NCBI RefSeq assembly: GCF_000383615.1
Contig: NZ_KB911582.1
Coordinates: forward strand, 450,573 to 514,572
Direction: 5' to 3'
DNA length: 64,000 nt
Origin: Streptomyces canus 299MFChir4.1
GTDB lineage: Bacteria; Actinomycetota; Actinomycetes; Streptomycetales; Streptomycetaceae
Position numbers and translations under genes: made by a program. Of the stretch, positions 33,834 to 43,053 are shown piece by piece. The first letter of the stretch is position 1. Every line of letters begins with the position of its first letter. The notes beneath the pieces were generated by a model. That model was not told the DNA's origin and did no database searches. It worked only from the letters and a program-made list of their open reading frames with translations.

Positions 33834-34000
33834 ACGCACCTTTAGACGCGTACGGCGCGCAGGGGACGGGGTGGGGGTGTCCGCCCGCAGCGGCCGGCGT
33901 CCGTCACCGAGCACTACTCAAAGGAACCGAGCCGCCGGACCGAGGACGGACACCCCACGCGCTACCCAAGCCCCCACCGGAGCCGCAGCTGCGCCGCAGG

Positions 34001-34026
34001 CACCAGGGGCGCGGGGAACTGCGCAA
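34001..34026. repeat. Streptomyces intergenic repeat, inverted copy
   Basis: Reads CACCAGGGGCGCGGGGAACT then GCGCAAAAA on the plus strand, the reverse complement of the copy at 33789 in its core of about 20 bases. Confidence 0.75.
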
Positions 34027-34060
34027 AAACGCCCGCCCCCACCAACCCGCACCCGCACCC

Positions 34061-35182
34061 TCAGCCCCCCGACGTCTCCAACTCCGCGTCCTCCCCAACC
34101 CCCGCACAGTCATACGGATCCTTCAGCCACCCATCAGGCAGCACCACCCGATTGTTGCCCGACGTACGCCCACGCGGCCCGTCCGCCCCCGTCGGCCATG
34201 GCTGGTCAAGGTCCAACTCATCCAGCCCCGACCGGAGTTCGGACAGCGACGACGTGATCGCAAGCCGCTTGCGCATCTCGCTGCCGACCGCGAACCCCTT
34301 CAGGTACCAGGCCACATGCTTACGGAAGTCGATCACCCCACGCGACTCGTCCCCGATCCACTCCCCCAGCAGCGTGGCGTGCCGGACCATGACGTCGGCC
34401 ACCTCCCGCAGCGAAGGCCGCGCGATGTCGTCCGTACGCCCCTCGAACGCCGCCACGAGGTCCGCGAACAGCCACGGCCGGCCAAGGCAGCCCCGCCCCA
34501 CGACCACCCCGTCGCACCCCGTCTCCCGCACCATTCGCAGCGCGTCCGACGCCGACCAGATGTCCCCGTTGCCGAGCACGGGAATCTCCGGGACGTGCTC
34601 CTTCAGGCGGGCGATCGCGGACCAGTCCGCCGTGCCGCCGTAATGCTGCGCGGCCGTCCGCCCATGGAGCGCGATCGCCGTCACGCCCTCCTCGACCGCG
34701 ATCCGCCCCGCGTCCAGATACGTGAGGTGATCGTCGTCGATGCCCTTGCGCATCTTCATCGTGACGGGCAGATCCCCCGCCCCGCTCACGGCCTCCCGCA
34801 GGATCGCCCGCAGCAGCGGGCGCTTGAACGGCAGCGCCGAGCCACCGCCCTTGCGGGTGACCTTGGGGACCGGGCAGCCGAAGTTCAGGTCGATGTGGTC
34901 GGCGAGGTCCTCCTCCGCGATCATGCGGACGGCCTTGCCGACGGTGGCCGGGTCGACGCCGTACAGCTGGATCGAGCGCGGCTTCTCGCTCTCGTCGAAG
35001 TGGATCAGCTGCATGGTCTTCTCGTTGCGTTCGACCAGCGCCCGAGTCGTGATCATCTCGCTGACGAACAGGCCCTTGCCGCCACTGAACTCCCTGCACA
35101 GCGTGCGAAAGGGCGCGTTGGTGATCCCGGCCATGGGGGCGAGGACGACGGGGGGCTGGACGGGGTGCGGACCGATCTGCAT
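34061..35182 (-). CDS. dusB: tRNA-dihydrouridine synthase (DusB-like)
   Basis: FMN-dependent reductase making dihydrouridine in tRNA. About 373 residues in a TIM barrel: PPVVLAPMAGITNAPFR (FMN), SIQLYGVDP, HIDLNFGCPVPKVTRKGGGSAL with the catalytic Cys of NFGCP, MKMRKGIDDD, ALHGRTAAQHYGGTADW and VLGNGDIW...GVVVGRGCLGRPW. The ATG at 35182 starts at the MQIGPH homology; an ATG at 35200 is also in frame, and each has a purine tract too close to the start, so the exact start is unsettled. Divergent from the exporter gene. Confidence 0.95.
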   Translation of the reverse strand: MQIGPHPVQPPVVLAPMAGITNAPFRTLCREFSGGKGLFVSEMITTRALVERNEKTMQLIHFDESEKPRSIQLYGVDPATVGKAVRMIAEEDLADHIDLNFGCPVPKVTRKGGGSALPFKRPLLRAILREAVSGAGDLPVTMKMRKGIDDDHLTYLDAGRIAVEEGVTAIALHGRTAAQHYGGTADWSAIARLKEHVPEIPVLGNGDIWSASDALRMVRETGCDGVVVGRGCLGRPWLFADLVAAFEGRTDDIARPSLREVADVMVRHATLLGEWIGDESRGVIDFRKHVAWYLKGFAVGSEMRKRLAITSSLSELRSGLDELDLDQPWPTGADGPRGRTSGNNRVVLPDGWLKDPYDCAGVGEDAELETSGG

Positions 35183-35239
35183 TCCCCCATTGTCACGCAT
35201 CCCTCGCGGCGGCCGGCACGGATCGTGCACGATCATGCA

Positions 35240-35254
35240 CTAACCATTAGTTAG
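35240..35254. promoter_or_regulatory. TetR-type operator before the DHA2 exporter
   Basis: CTAAC-catta-GTTAG is a perfect 5-bp inverted repeat 24 bases before the exporter ATG, next to an AT-rich TACTATTGAAAT stretch that looks like the promoter. CTAAC/GTTAG palindromes are common TetR-family operators in Streptomyces. No regulator gene lies beside it. Confidence 0.55.
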
Positions 35255-35278
35255 ACGTACTATTGAAATCGGCGTACG

Positions 35279-36733
35279 ATGAAGCGCATGCCCGAGCTCA
35301 GCCATCGCCGACGCATGCTGGTCCTCGCGATCTGCTGTATGAGCCTCCTGATCGTGAGCCTCGACACCACGGCCCTCAATGTCGCCCTGCCCGCCATGCA
35401 GCGGGGCCTGGACGCGAGCACCGCGGGCCTCCAGTGGACGATCGACGCGTACACCCTGGTCCTCGCCTCCCTGCTGATGCTGGCCGGCTCCACGGCCGAC
35501 CGGATCGGCCGTAAGCGCGTCTTCCTGGCGGGCCTGGTCGTCTTCACGATCGGCTCCGCACTGTGCTCCGCCGCGCCGAACCTGGAGGCGCTGGTCGCCT
35601 TCCGGATGGTGCAGGCGGTCGGCGGTTCGATGCTCAACCCGGTCGCGATGTCGATCATCACCAACACCTTCACCGACCCGCGCGAGCGGGCGCGGGCGAT
35701 CGGCGTGTGGGGCGCGGTCATCGGCATCTCGATGGCCGCGGGACCGCTGGTCGGCGGGGTGCTCGTGGACTCGGTCGGCTGGCGCTCCATCTTCTGGGTC
35801 AACCTGCCGGTGGGCCTCGCGGCCCTCCTGCTCACCCTGCGGTACGTCCCCGAGTCCCGGGCGCCCAAGGCCCGCCGCCCCGACCCGGTCGGACAGCTCC
35901 TGGTGATCGCGCTGTTCGGCTCGCTGACGTACGCGATCATCGAGGCGCCGGCCTCGGGGTTGTCGTACGTCCTGCCCTTCGCCGTCGTGACCGTCCTCGC
36001 GCTGGCCGGGCTCCTCTGGTACGAGCCCCGGCGTGACGAGCCCCTCATCGGCCTGCGGTTCTTCGGGTCCGCACCCTTCAGCGGGGCCACGGTGATCGCG
36101 ATCAGCGCGTTCGCGGGTCTTGGCGGGTTCCTGTTCCTGTCGACGCTGTACCTCCAGAACGTCCGGGGGCTGGACGCGCTGCACGCGGGCCTGTGGATGC
36201 TGCCGATGGCGGTGCCGATGTTCCTGTGCGCGCCCCTCGCCGGGCGGCTGGTGGGGAGCCGGGGGCCGAGGTTGCCGTTGGTGGTCGCGGGGGTCGCCAT
36301 GACGGTGAGCGGGGTGCTCTTCGCGGCCTTCGACGCGGAGACGTCCGACGTGACGCTGTTGCTCGGGTACCTGTTGTTCGGGATCGGCTTCGGGTTCGTC
36401 AACGCGCCGATCACGAACACCGCGGTCTCCGGGATGCCGCGCGCCCAGGCCGGGGTCGCGGCGGCCGTCGCCTCCACCAGCCGCCAGCTCGGGCAGACGC
36501 TCGGGGTCGCGGTGGTCGGGGCGGTGCTGGCCTCGGGGGTCGGTTCGTCGTCGTACAAGGACGCGTTCGTGTCCGCCGCGGTGCCGGGGTGGTGGATTCT
36601 GGCCGGGTGCGGGGTCGCTGTGCTGATTTTGGGGGCGGTGACCACTGGGCCGTGGGCCCGGCGTTCCGCTGAGCGGACGGCTGAGCGGCTGGAGTCGGCG
36701 GAGGTTCGCGAGGCGGCGGGGGTCAGCGCGTAG
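35279..36733 (+). CDS. MFS drug exporter, DHA2 (EmrB/QacA) type
   Basis: A 484-residue, 14-helix proton-driven exporter. Signature segments: LDTTALNVALPAMQ in helix 1, the A motif GSTADRIGRKRVF, the RMVQAVGGSMLNPVAM motif and the C motif GVWGAVIGISMAAGPLVGG of antiporters. The C-terminal GFVNAPITNTAVSGMPRAQAG...STSRQLGQTLGVA is the typical DHA2 ending. ATG start downstream of a TetR-type operator, so expression is likely induced by its substrate. Substrate unknown. Confidence 0.94.
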   Translation: MKRMPELSHRRRMLVLAICCMSLLIVSLDTTALNVALPAMQRGLDASTAGLQWTIDAYTLVLASLLMLAGSTADRIGRKRVFLAGLVVFTIGSALCSAAPNLEALVAFRMVQAVGGSMLNPVAMSIITNTFTDPRERARAIGVWGAVIGISMAAGPLVGGVLVDSVGWRSIFWVNLPVGLAALLLTLRYVPESRAPKARRPDPVGQLLVIALFGSLTYAIIEAPASGLSYVLPFAVVTVLALAGLLWYEPRRDEPLIGLRFFGSAPFSGATVIAISAFAGLGGFLFLSTLYLQNVRGLDALHAGLWMLPMAVPMFLCAPLAGRLVGSRGPRLPLVVAGVAMTVSGVLFAAFDAETSDVTLLLGYLLFGIGFGFVNAPITNTAVSGMPRAQAGVAAAVASTSRQLGQTLGVAVVGAVLASGVGSSSYKDAFVSAAVPGWWILAGCGVAVLILGAVTTGPWARRSAERTAERLESAEVREAAGVSA

Positions 36734-36778
36734 TTTTGCGCCTGACGGCCGGTGGGGCTTCCCGCGCCCCTGGGTGGG
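36731..36778. repeat. Degenerate copy of the intergenic repeat
   Basis: TTTTGCGCCTGACGG, then CTTCCCGCGCCCCTGGGTGGG: keeps the TTTTGCGC and CCCGCGCCCCT parts of the element seen at 33789 and 34001, between two convergent genes. Confidence 0.5.
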
Positions 36779-36783
36779 TCAAC

Positions 36784-39700
36784 TCAGCGCAGGTGACTCA
36801 GTACCGTTCGCTCCAGTCCAGGCAGAAACCTCTGACCCGCCACCGCCAGCCCGATCGCCGCCCCGACCCCAGCCCACGCCATTGGTCCCAGCGGTGTGCA
36901 GCCGAGCAGTTGGCTGACGCCCGGTGTCTCCACCACCGCGAACAGGACCGCCGCCGAACCCAGGGACGTCACGCGGACCAGCGGACTCTCCCGGCGGTCC
37001 GCGAGGGTCTGGGCCAACTGCGTGCCCACCACCGCGCACAGGGCCATCGTCGTCGAGCGGCGGGCCGTGCCCGGGGTGAAGCGGCCGATCAGCCAGGCCA
37101 CGGTGGCGCCCAGGCAGGTGGTGATCGCGCGGTCGCGGATCTGACGGGTCAGAGCGGCGCCCAGGACCGTGTCGACCGAGGGCTCGTCCCCCGCCTCCGT
37201 GGGTTTCTCCGTCGGTGTCACGGCCACGGCCATCGCCGGGAAAAGGTCGGTGAAGAGGTTCACCAGGAGCATCTGGCGGGTGGACAGGGGTGCCGCGCCC
37301 GACAGGAGGGTGCCGAGGATGCCGAAGCCCACCTCGCCCGCGTTGCCGCCGATCAGGATGGCGATGGCGTCGGCGACGGAGTGCCACAGGGCGCGGCCCT
37401 CGCGGACGGCCTCGATGAGGACGGTGAGGTCGTCGCCGGTGAGGACGAGGTCGGCGGCGTTGCGGGCGGCGGCCGAGCCGCGGGCGTTGATGCCGACGCC
37501 GATGTCGGCGGCCCGGATGGCGGCCGCGTCGTTGGCGCCGTCGCCGACCATGCCGACGACCCGGCCCGCGTCCCTGAGGGCCTCGACGACCTGGAGCTTC
37601 TGCTCGGGCGCGACCCGGGCCACGACATCGGCGTCGCGCAGCATCCGGGAGCGGGCCGAGCGGTCGGCGGCGGCCAGTTCGTCGCCGGTGACGACCGTGG
37701 CGTCCTCGGGCCAGCCGAGGTCGGTGGCGATGGCGTGGGCGGTCTGCGGGTGGTCGCCGGTCAGCACGACCGGCCGTACGCCCGCCTCGCGCAGTCCGTG
37801 CACCAGGTCCGGGGAGGTGTCCCGGGCCACGTCGGCGAGGGCCAGCAGGCCCACGAACTCCAGGTCCCGCAGAGGCTCTTCGAGTACGGCCCTCCGGTCG
37901 CCGTCGTTGCCGTTGCCGTTGCCATCTCCGTCGCCGTCGAGCGGACGCCGGGCGACCGCCAGGACGCGCAGGCCGTCGCGGGCCAGCGACTGGGCCCGGG
38001 CGGAGGCGTCGGCGGGGAGGTCGGCGCAGGCGGGCAGGACGGTCTCCGGGGCGCCCTTGAGGACCAGTACCGGGGAGCCGTCGCCGGGGTGTCCGACGGC
38101 GGCGGCGTAACCGCGGCCGGCCTCGAAGGGAAGGCCCTCCAGCTGGGTCCACTCCTCGTCGGGCGCGGCCGCGTCCAGGACGGCCTCGTCGGTGGCGTGC
38201 GCCGGACGCTGCCCGGAGTCGCCGTCGAGCTGGGGACAGGCGCGGGCCGCGATGCGCAGCGGGCCGTCCGCGTCGGGCTCGTCCGGGGTGTGGACCGTGC
38301 CGTCCACGTCGCTGACCCGGACCAGGCGCAGCCGGTTCTCGGTGAGGGTGCCGGTCTTGTCGAAGCAGATGGTGTCCATGCGGCCCAGGGCTTCGAGGGT
38401 GCGCGGGGCGCGGACCAGGACGCCGTGCGCGCTGAGCCGGCGGGCGGCCGCCAGCTGCGCGACCGTGGCCACCAGCGGCAGCCCTTCCGGTACGGCGGCC
38501 ACCGCGACCGCGACCCCGCCGCTGACCGCCTGGCGCAGGGGTGTGCCGCGCACCAGGGCGAGCCCGGTGACGGCGGCGCCGCCCGCCATCGTCAACGGCA
38601 GTGCCTTGCGGGTGAGTTCCTGGAGCCGGGCCTGGACTCCGGCGGCGGCCGGGGTACGGGCGGCGAGCGCGACGGCGCGGGCGGCCTCGGTGCGGTCGCC
38701 GGTGTCGACGACGACCGCGCGGGCGTTCCCGGCCACCACGGTCGTCCCCTCGAAGACCATGCAGTGCCGTTCGGCGACGGGGGCGCGGGGGCTCGGGTCG
38801 GTGCGCTTGCCCACCGGCAGGGACTCACCGGTCAGCGCGGACTCGTCGACCTCCAGACCGTCCTCCCACAGCAGCCGGGCGTCGGCGGGCACGACGTCGT
38901 CCAGCGCGAGCTCGATGACGTCCCCGGGGCTCAGCCTGGCGGCGTCGACGACGTGCGGTTCCGCGTCCCCCTCGGCGACCCGGGCCTTCTGCTTCTGCTG
39001 GGCCAGCAGCCCCGACAGGGCCCGCTCGGCGCGCAGCCGCTGCAGGCCGCCGACGAGCGCGTTCAGGTCGAGGGCGCCGACCACCAGCAGGGCGTCCATC
39101 GCGGACCCGAGGATCGCCGACGCGGCCGAGCCGACCGCCAGGACGGGGGTGAGCGGGTCGTCCAGCTCGCCGCGCACGGCCCGGGCGAGCTGCGCCGACC
39201 ACCTGGCGGGGGACAGCACGGGAAGTCGTACGACGGCGTCGGCGGCGGTGCGGACCCGTGCGGTCGTCTGCTCGACGAGCGTCGGTTCCGGGGGTGCCTC
39301 CTGTTCCAGCCGGTCGCGTACGTCGTCCGGGTGCAGGGCGTGCCAGGCCACCCGGGGACGCGGGTGCGGGAGGCTCGTGGCGGCCACCCGCAGGGCGGCG
39401 CGGGTGCCGGTGAACAGGGCGACAGCCGCGGCCGCGTCGACGGGTGCGTGCCGGAGGCCGGGGATGGCCGTACGACGTCGGCCGCGGCCCGACTCGCCGA
39501 CGGCGACGAGGAGTCCGGACAGGGCGGCGCCCGAGCGGGCCAGGGTCTGGGAGCGGTGGCCGACCGCGCGGGCCGCCGGTACGGCGGTCAACAGCCGCCA
39601 GACGTCGGGCAGTCCGTGCGGGGCGAGGACGTCGGCGCCCCAGGCGACCGCGCTGCCGCCGTCGGTGAGGGAGACGGCCACGTCGCCGCGGAGGAGTCCG

Positions 39701-41100
39701 GCGACGACGTCGGCGTCCTGGGGGCGTGCGACGGTGAGTACACCGCCTTCGCCATCGCGGAGTTGGTCGACGATGTCCCGCAACGGCCGCCCCGCGTCCA
39801 TGACTTGGTCGGCGAGGCCGGTGAAGTCGGCCAGCGCGGGGTCGTCCAGGACGACGACCCGGAGTCCGGCGCGGCGGGCCGCGTCCAGCACCGGCTCGGC
39901 CCAGGCGTCGGCGCCCGCGCCCGGGGTGCGCAGGGCGCTCGGGTGCAGGAGGACGGTGCCGACGGTCTCCAGCTGCCGCAGCCGGTCCGGCTCGCGCACC
40001 AGGACGCCGGAGCGCGACAGGGTCGCGCTCAGTACCGCGTGGAAGGCGGCGGGGCCGTAGCGCGCGGCCTTGGGGGAGCCCGCGAGGACGGCCTCGGCGG
40101 CCTCGGTCACGTCGTGTTTGACGAGGAGCGCGGCGACGGCGCCGCCGAGGCTGCCGGCCGAGGCGTGGCCCGCGTACTCCTGGGCGGGCGAGGGGCGCGG
40201 GGGCGGGCGCAGGGCCTGGTCGGCGGGCACGCTGACCCGGTCGGGGACGCAGAGGTCGTCGTGGACCGTCTCGAAGGCGGCCGTCCGGACCAGGGCCTCG
40301 GCGAGCTGGCAGGTGCGCAGGGTGCCGTCGAGCAGCAGGGAGGTGGGGCTCTGGCCGGCACCGTGCACGGCGGCGTTCACGGCGGCCAGCGCCACGTCCG
40401 TCCGCGCGCTCCCGAGTCGCTCCCGCAGCCGGCCTCTGAAGCGGGGGTTCTCCCGCAGCAGCATCGTCACCGCGGTCACCGGCCGCGGCGAGGCGGGCAG
40501 CCGCAGCGCGGACCCGGTGACCGCGGCGACGGCTCCGACGGCGTCGGCGGCGAGCGCCAGGGCGGCGGTCCGCACCGAGCCGGGGTCACCGGGATGGGCG
40601 AGCTCCTCGACGTCCTGGTCGTCCGCCACCAGGCCGTACCGCTCGGCCAGCGCCGCGACCCGCTGCTCGACGCGCTCGGTGGCCACACCCTCCACCGCGG
40701 TCACGACGAGCCGTCCGAGGCCCTCGTCCCAGTAGGCCAGCGCGATGTCGGGGTGCTCGGCGAGGGCGGTGACGAGACGGCGGGCGCGGTGTTCGGTGGG
40801 GGCGGAGCGGGCGCGGTGCTCCCGACCGTCCCCTCCCTCCGCTCCGGCCGTTCCGTCCGTCTCGGCGCGCAGCGCCATGTGCACCCGGTGGCCCGCTCGC
40901 CAGTGCGGGGACGCTCCCGGGAGGGCCGCCCGGGCGGCCCTCGTGGTGCGGGCCGCGAAGTCCGCGGTGCGTACCCCGGCCCGTGCCGTTCCGGCCACCG
41001 CTCCGGCGGCCGCGCCGACCGCGGCGGGCGTACCCCGGGCGAGCAGGCGCGGGCCGGCCAGGACGAGGCCCGCGGCGGCTGTCGTGAGTCCTCGGTTCAT
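36784..41100 (-). CDS. Very large CtpI-like P-type cation ATPase
   Basis: A 1438-residue membrane ATPase, about twice the usual length. The C-terminal half is a complete P-type pump: actuator TGES near 757, VAAVPEGLPL in the membrane, phosphorylated Asp in DKTGTLT (D914), nucleotide-domain KGAPETVLP and the GDGAND hinge near 1183, then further membrane helices. PEGLP resembles P2-type Ca/Mg pumps. The N-terminal half starts with helices and an HMA-like segment (LAYWDEGLGRLVVTAVEG) and then shows a degenerate second ATPase core in which DKTGTLT is HPSALRT (His near 386) and the hinge is SLTDGGSAVAWGAD. Mycobacterial CtpI has a similar long N-terminus. An Asp/Gly/Asn run (near 1063) is a low-complexity insert. 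The ion is unknown. Coupled after the small gene at 41110. Confidence 0.9.
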   Translation of the reverse strand: MNRGLTTAAAGLVLAGPRLLARGTPAAVGAAAGAVAGTARAGVRTADFAARTTRAARAALPGASPHWRAGHRVHMALRAETDGTAGAEGGDGREHRARSAPTEHRARRLVTALAEHPDIALAYWDEGLGRLVVTAVEGVATERVEQRVAALAERYGLVADDQDVEELAHPGDPGSVRTAALALAADAVGAVAAVTGSALRLPASPRPVTAVTMLLRENPRFRGRLRERLGSARTDVALAAVNAAVHGAGQSPTSLLLDGTLRTCQLAEALVRTAAFETVHDDLCVPDRVSVPADQALRPPPRPSPAQEYAGHASAGSLGGAVAALLVKHDVTEAAEAVLAGSPKAARYGPAAFHAVLSATLSRSGVLVREPDRLRQLETVGTVLLHPSALRTPGAGADAWAEPVLDAARRAGLRVVVLDDPALADFTGLADQVMDAGRPLRDIVDQLRDGEGGVLTVARPQDADVVAGLLRGDVAVSLTDGGSAVAWGADVLAPHGLPDVWRLLTAVPAARAVGHRSQTLARSGAALSGLLVAVGESGRGRRRTAIPGLRHAPVDAAAAVALFTGTRAALRVAATSLPHPRPRVAWHALHPDDVRDRLEQEAPPEPTLVEQTTARVRTAADAVVRLPVLSPARWSAQLARAVRGELDDPLTPVLAVGSAASAILGSAMDALLVVGALDLNALVGGLQRLRAERALSGLLAQQKQKARVAEGDAEPHVVDAARLSPGDVIELALDDVVPADARLLWEDGLEVDESALTGESLPVGKRTDPSPRAPVAERHCMVFEGTTVVAGNARAVVVDTGDRTEAARAVALAARTPAAAGVQARLQELTRKALPLTMAGGAAVTGLALVRGTPLRQAVSGGVAVAVAAVPEGLPLVATVAQLAAARRLSAHGVLVRAPRTLEALGRMDTICFDKTGTLTENRLRLVRVSDVDGTVHTPDEPDADGPLRIAARACPQLDGDSGQRPAHATDEAVLDAAAPDEEWTQLEGLPFEAGRGYAAAVGHPGDGSPVLVLKGAPETVLPACADLPADASARAQSLARDGLRVLAVARRPLDGDGDGNGNGNDGDRRAVLEEPLRDLEFVGLLALADVARDTSPDLVHGLREAGVRPVVLTGDHPQTAHAIATDLGWPEDATVVTGDELAAADRSARSRMLRDADVVARVAPEQKLQVVEALRDAGRVVGMVGDGANDAAAIRAADIGVGINARGSAAARNAADLVLTGDDLTVLIEAVREGRALWHSVADAIAILIGGNAGEVGFGILGTLLSGAAPLSTRQMLLVNLFTDLFPAMAVAVTPTEKPTEAGDEPSVDTVLGAALTRQIRDRAITTCLGATVAWLIGRFTPGTARRSTTMALCAVVGTQLAQTLADRRESPLVRVTSLGSAAVLFAVVETPGVSQLLGCTPLGPMAWAGVGAAIGLAVAGQRFLPGLERTVLSHLR

Positions 41101-41109
41101 CGTTCGTCC

Positions 41110-41625
41110 TCAGTCGCCGGAGCGGGCACGGCGCGCGGTGGAGCCCCCGGGGCCGCGTGGGCCGGCCGGTGCGGCCGTCTCGTGCGGAGGGAGCCTGTCG
41201 GAGGGTGTGCGCGACGCGGAGGAGGGTGCCCCGGACGCCTGGTGGGACGCGGTGCCAGGGGTGCCGTGGGACGAGGCCAGCACCCGGGGGGTGGGCCGGG
41301 TTTCGTCGTCCGGCTCCTCCCGCTCCCCCGGCCTCGGCCGGGTCAGCCACGCCACCGCCGCCCCGGTGACCGCGACGGGCCATTCGACGACGCCCGCGAC
41401 ACCGAGCACCCCGGCCCCGGCGTACACCGCGAGCCGCCGGCCGCGGGGGGACACCGCCCCGACCCGGTCCAGCGCTCCGCCGGCCACCCGGCCCACCGTC
41501 CCGGCCCCGGGCACCTTCCCCAGGACCGACACGGCCGCCCGCAACGGCTGCGGAAGCCCCTGCGTCGACGACGGTGACGGTGCCGGTGATCCTGCTACCT
41601 GCTGCGACGACTTCTGCTCGGCCAT
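41110..41625 (-). CDS. Ala/Pro-rich single-pass membrane protein before the ATPase
   Basis: A 171-residue protein of unknown function. Residues 1-45 are polar, a hydrophobic stretch (about 65-95: LAVYAGAGVLGVAGVVEWPVA) spans the membrane, and a Pro/Ser/Arg-rich tail of about 70 residues follows. It ends 9 bp before the ATPase start, so the two form an operon and it may be an accessory subunit. ATG 41625 with GAGG upstream; a longer in-frame start is unlikely. Confidence 0.7.
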   Translation of the reverse strand: MAEQKSSQQVAGSPAPSPSSTQGLPQPLRAAVSVLGKVPGAGTVGRVAGGALDRVGAVSPRGRRLAVYAGAGVLGVAGVVEWPVAVTGAAVAWLTRPRPGEREEPDDETRPTPRVLASSHGTPGTASHQASGAPSSASRTPSDRLPPHETAAPAGPRGPGGSTARRARSGD

Positions 41626-41719
41626 GACTCGCCTCGCATGTGGGGGGTTCTGTTCGGACCGCCCGAGTTCCCCCACTCCGGACGGTCATCCCCCACGGCG
41701 ACGACGTTGCGAGCCTCGC

Positions 41720-42125
41720 TCACGTCCGCGCGGGCGGCGTCCTCTCCAGGGCGATCGCGTGCAGCCGCTCCAGCCGTCGCCGGGACTCCTCGTCCGCGGG
41801 GGCGTAGGTCACCATGCGCGGGCCCGCCTCGGGACCGAGCCACAGGTCGGTGTGGTCGACGCTGACATGGCCGACGTAGCGGTTCAGGAACTCCTTGCGG
41901 CGGCCCCGGTGTTCGATGACCTCGTGCCGGTCCCAGACCTCGCGGAACTCCGGGGACTCGGCGCGCAGCCGCTTCCGGAGCATCTGACGGCCGGGCTCGG
42001 CGAGGTGGCCGGCCATGGTGGCGCGGAAGCGGGCGGCCATCAGGCGCTGCGCCTCCGGCAGGTGGATGATCGAGGAGCCAGTCGTCGTTGGTGTAGGAGA
42101 GGATCATGCAGTTGCGGTCCTCGGG
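41720..42125 (-). pseudogene. Decayed XRE/MmyB-type regulator (C-terminal part)
   Basis: The longest frame (41720-42040 and upstream to about 42076) encodes the C-terminal ligand-binding MmyB domain: HLPEAQRLMAARFRATMAGHL, EFREVWDRHEV, DHTDLWLGPEAG, MVTYAPADEES. Upstream the same domain continues in another frame (DRNCMILSYTNDDW, about 42077-42120), so there is a frameshift near 42076, and the whole helix-turn-helix half is missing. Homology stops at about 42125, where an exporter relic on the other strand begins. Confidence 0.75.
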
Positions 42126-42735
42126 CGGCACTGCTGGATGGCGGGGTGTCGCTGCGCCGGGGCCTGCTGCTGATCCTGCCCTTCTCGATGGGCTTCGCCG
42201 GGTTCATGTTCGTGATCGCGGTGGCCCTTCAGGAGGGGGCTGGCCGCAGCCCCGTCCAGGCGGGTTTCGCGCTGGTCCCGCTCGCGGTGACGTTCCTGTT
42301 CACGTCGATCGCCGGGCCGCGGCTGATCTCGCGCTTCGGCACCCGGGTGGTGACCGCGGGCTTGCGCTGATCCAGGGGGTCGGCCTGGGCCTGATGATCC
42401 TGGCGGCCCGTTCCTCCTGGCCGGACCTCGGTCTGCTGCCCCTCCTGCCCGGCGGCGCGATCGCCGGAGTGGGCCAGGCGCTCCAGCTGCCCGTGGTCTT
42501 CCGGATCGTCCTGTCCGAGGTGCCGCCCGCGCGGGCCGGTGTGGGCAGTGGCGTGATGGTCACCACCCAGCAGGCCTCCCTGGCCCTGGGCGTGGCCACG
42601 CTGGGCAGCCTCTTCCTCGCCCTGGTGCCGGGCATGGGCATGCGGGACGCCCTGGTGACGACGCTCCTGGTCCAGCTGGCCGGGGTGGCCCTGACCGGCG
42701 TCCTGAGCCTGCGGCTGCCGCGCACGATCGACTGA
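42122..42735 (+). pseudogene. Decayed DHA2 MFS exporter (C-terminal third)
   Basis: Homology starts abruptly at about 42131 (LLDGGVSLRRGLLLILPFSMGF) in one frame, without a start codon. It stops at TGA 42368 but continues in a second frame from about 42358 (LALIQGVGLGLMILAARS ... VTTQQASLALGVATLGSLF ... RLPRTID) to the stop at 42735. One base has been lost near 42358. The first 9 or so helices are absent. It faces the decayed regulator head to head. Confidence 0.8.
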
Positions 42736-42831
42736 CCGGACCCGACCGGGCTCAAGTCCCGGCGAACGCCCCGTGAAGATACTGCTGTTGATGTTGTTCT
42801 TGCTGCACACTCCTAGCCGGAGGCGAGGCAG

Positions 42832-43038
42832 ATGGTGCAGATCGGCACGAGCAAGGTGAGCCGCTGGGACCGGCACGGCCGCGAACATGTCGTCCAGGTG
42901 CAGCGCAAGGGCGCGCAACGCACGATCAGATGTGACACCTGCGGCTGGCACAAGGGAGCGCAGTTCCTGCCCTGGCTGAAGGCGGAGGAGCACCTGGCGG
43001 AGGCGCACCAGGCGACGGTGGAACCGTCGACGTCGTAG
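42832..43038 (+). CDS. Small C2H2-like zinc-finger protein, unknown function
   Basis: A 68-residue basic protein. C34 and C37 (RCDTCGWHKG) with H54 and H59 (EEHLAEAHQ) make a plausible C2H2 zinc site. No membrane or signal segment. ATG with GGAGGCGAGG upstream and a rather AT-rich promoter region (42774-42805), so it looks expressed. I have seen such short conserved proteins in other Streptomyces but know no function. Confidence 0.72.
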   Translation: MVQIGTSKVSRWDRHGREHVVQVQRKGAQRTIRCDTCGWHKGAQFLPWLKAEEHLAEAHQATVEPSTS

Positions 43039-43053
43039 CGGGGGTGGCGGTGG

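Larger units (their letters stand above)
33719..34060. other. 342-bp convergent intergenic region made of repeats
   Basis: No gene seen. It holds a forward copy (33789-33833) and an inverted copy (34001-34026) of the GCGCAGTTCCCCGCGCCCCT-type Streptomyces repeat, and a 10-bp inverted repeat (33874-33883 with 33947-33956) that can form a large stem. The overall layout is near-symmetrical around 33910, as expected for a bidirectional terminator region between convergent genes. Confidence 0.7.

Noticed and set aside
33719..34060. Insertion sequence remnant
   Set aside because: Repeats are the short Streptomyces intergenic type, no transposase or target-site duplication.
41595..42131. Intact open frame upstream of the ATPase operon as a gene
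   Set aside because: Only its first 17 or so codons match the MmyB domain; the rest is a shadow of the shifted frame.
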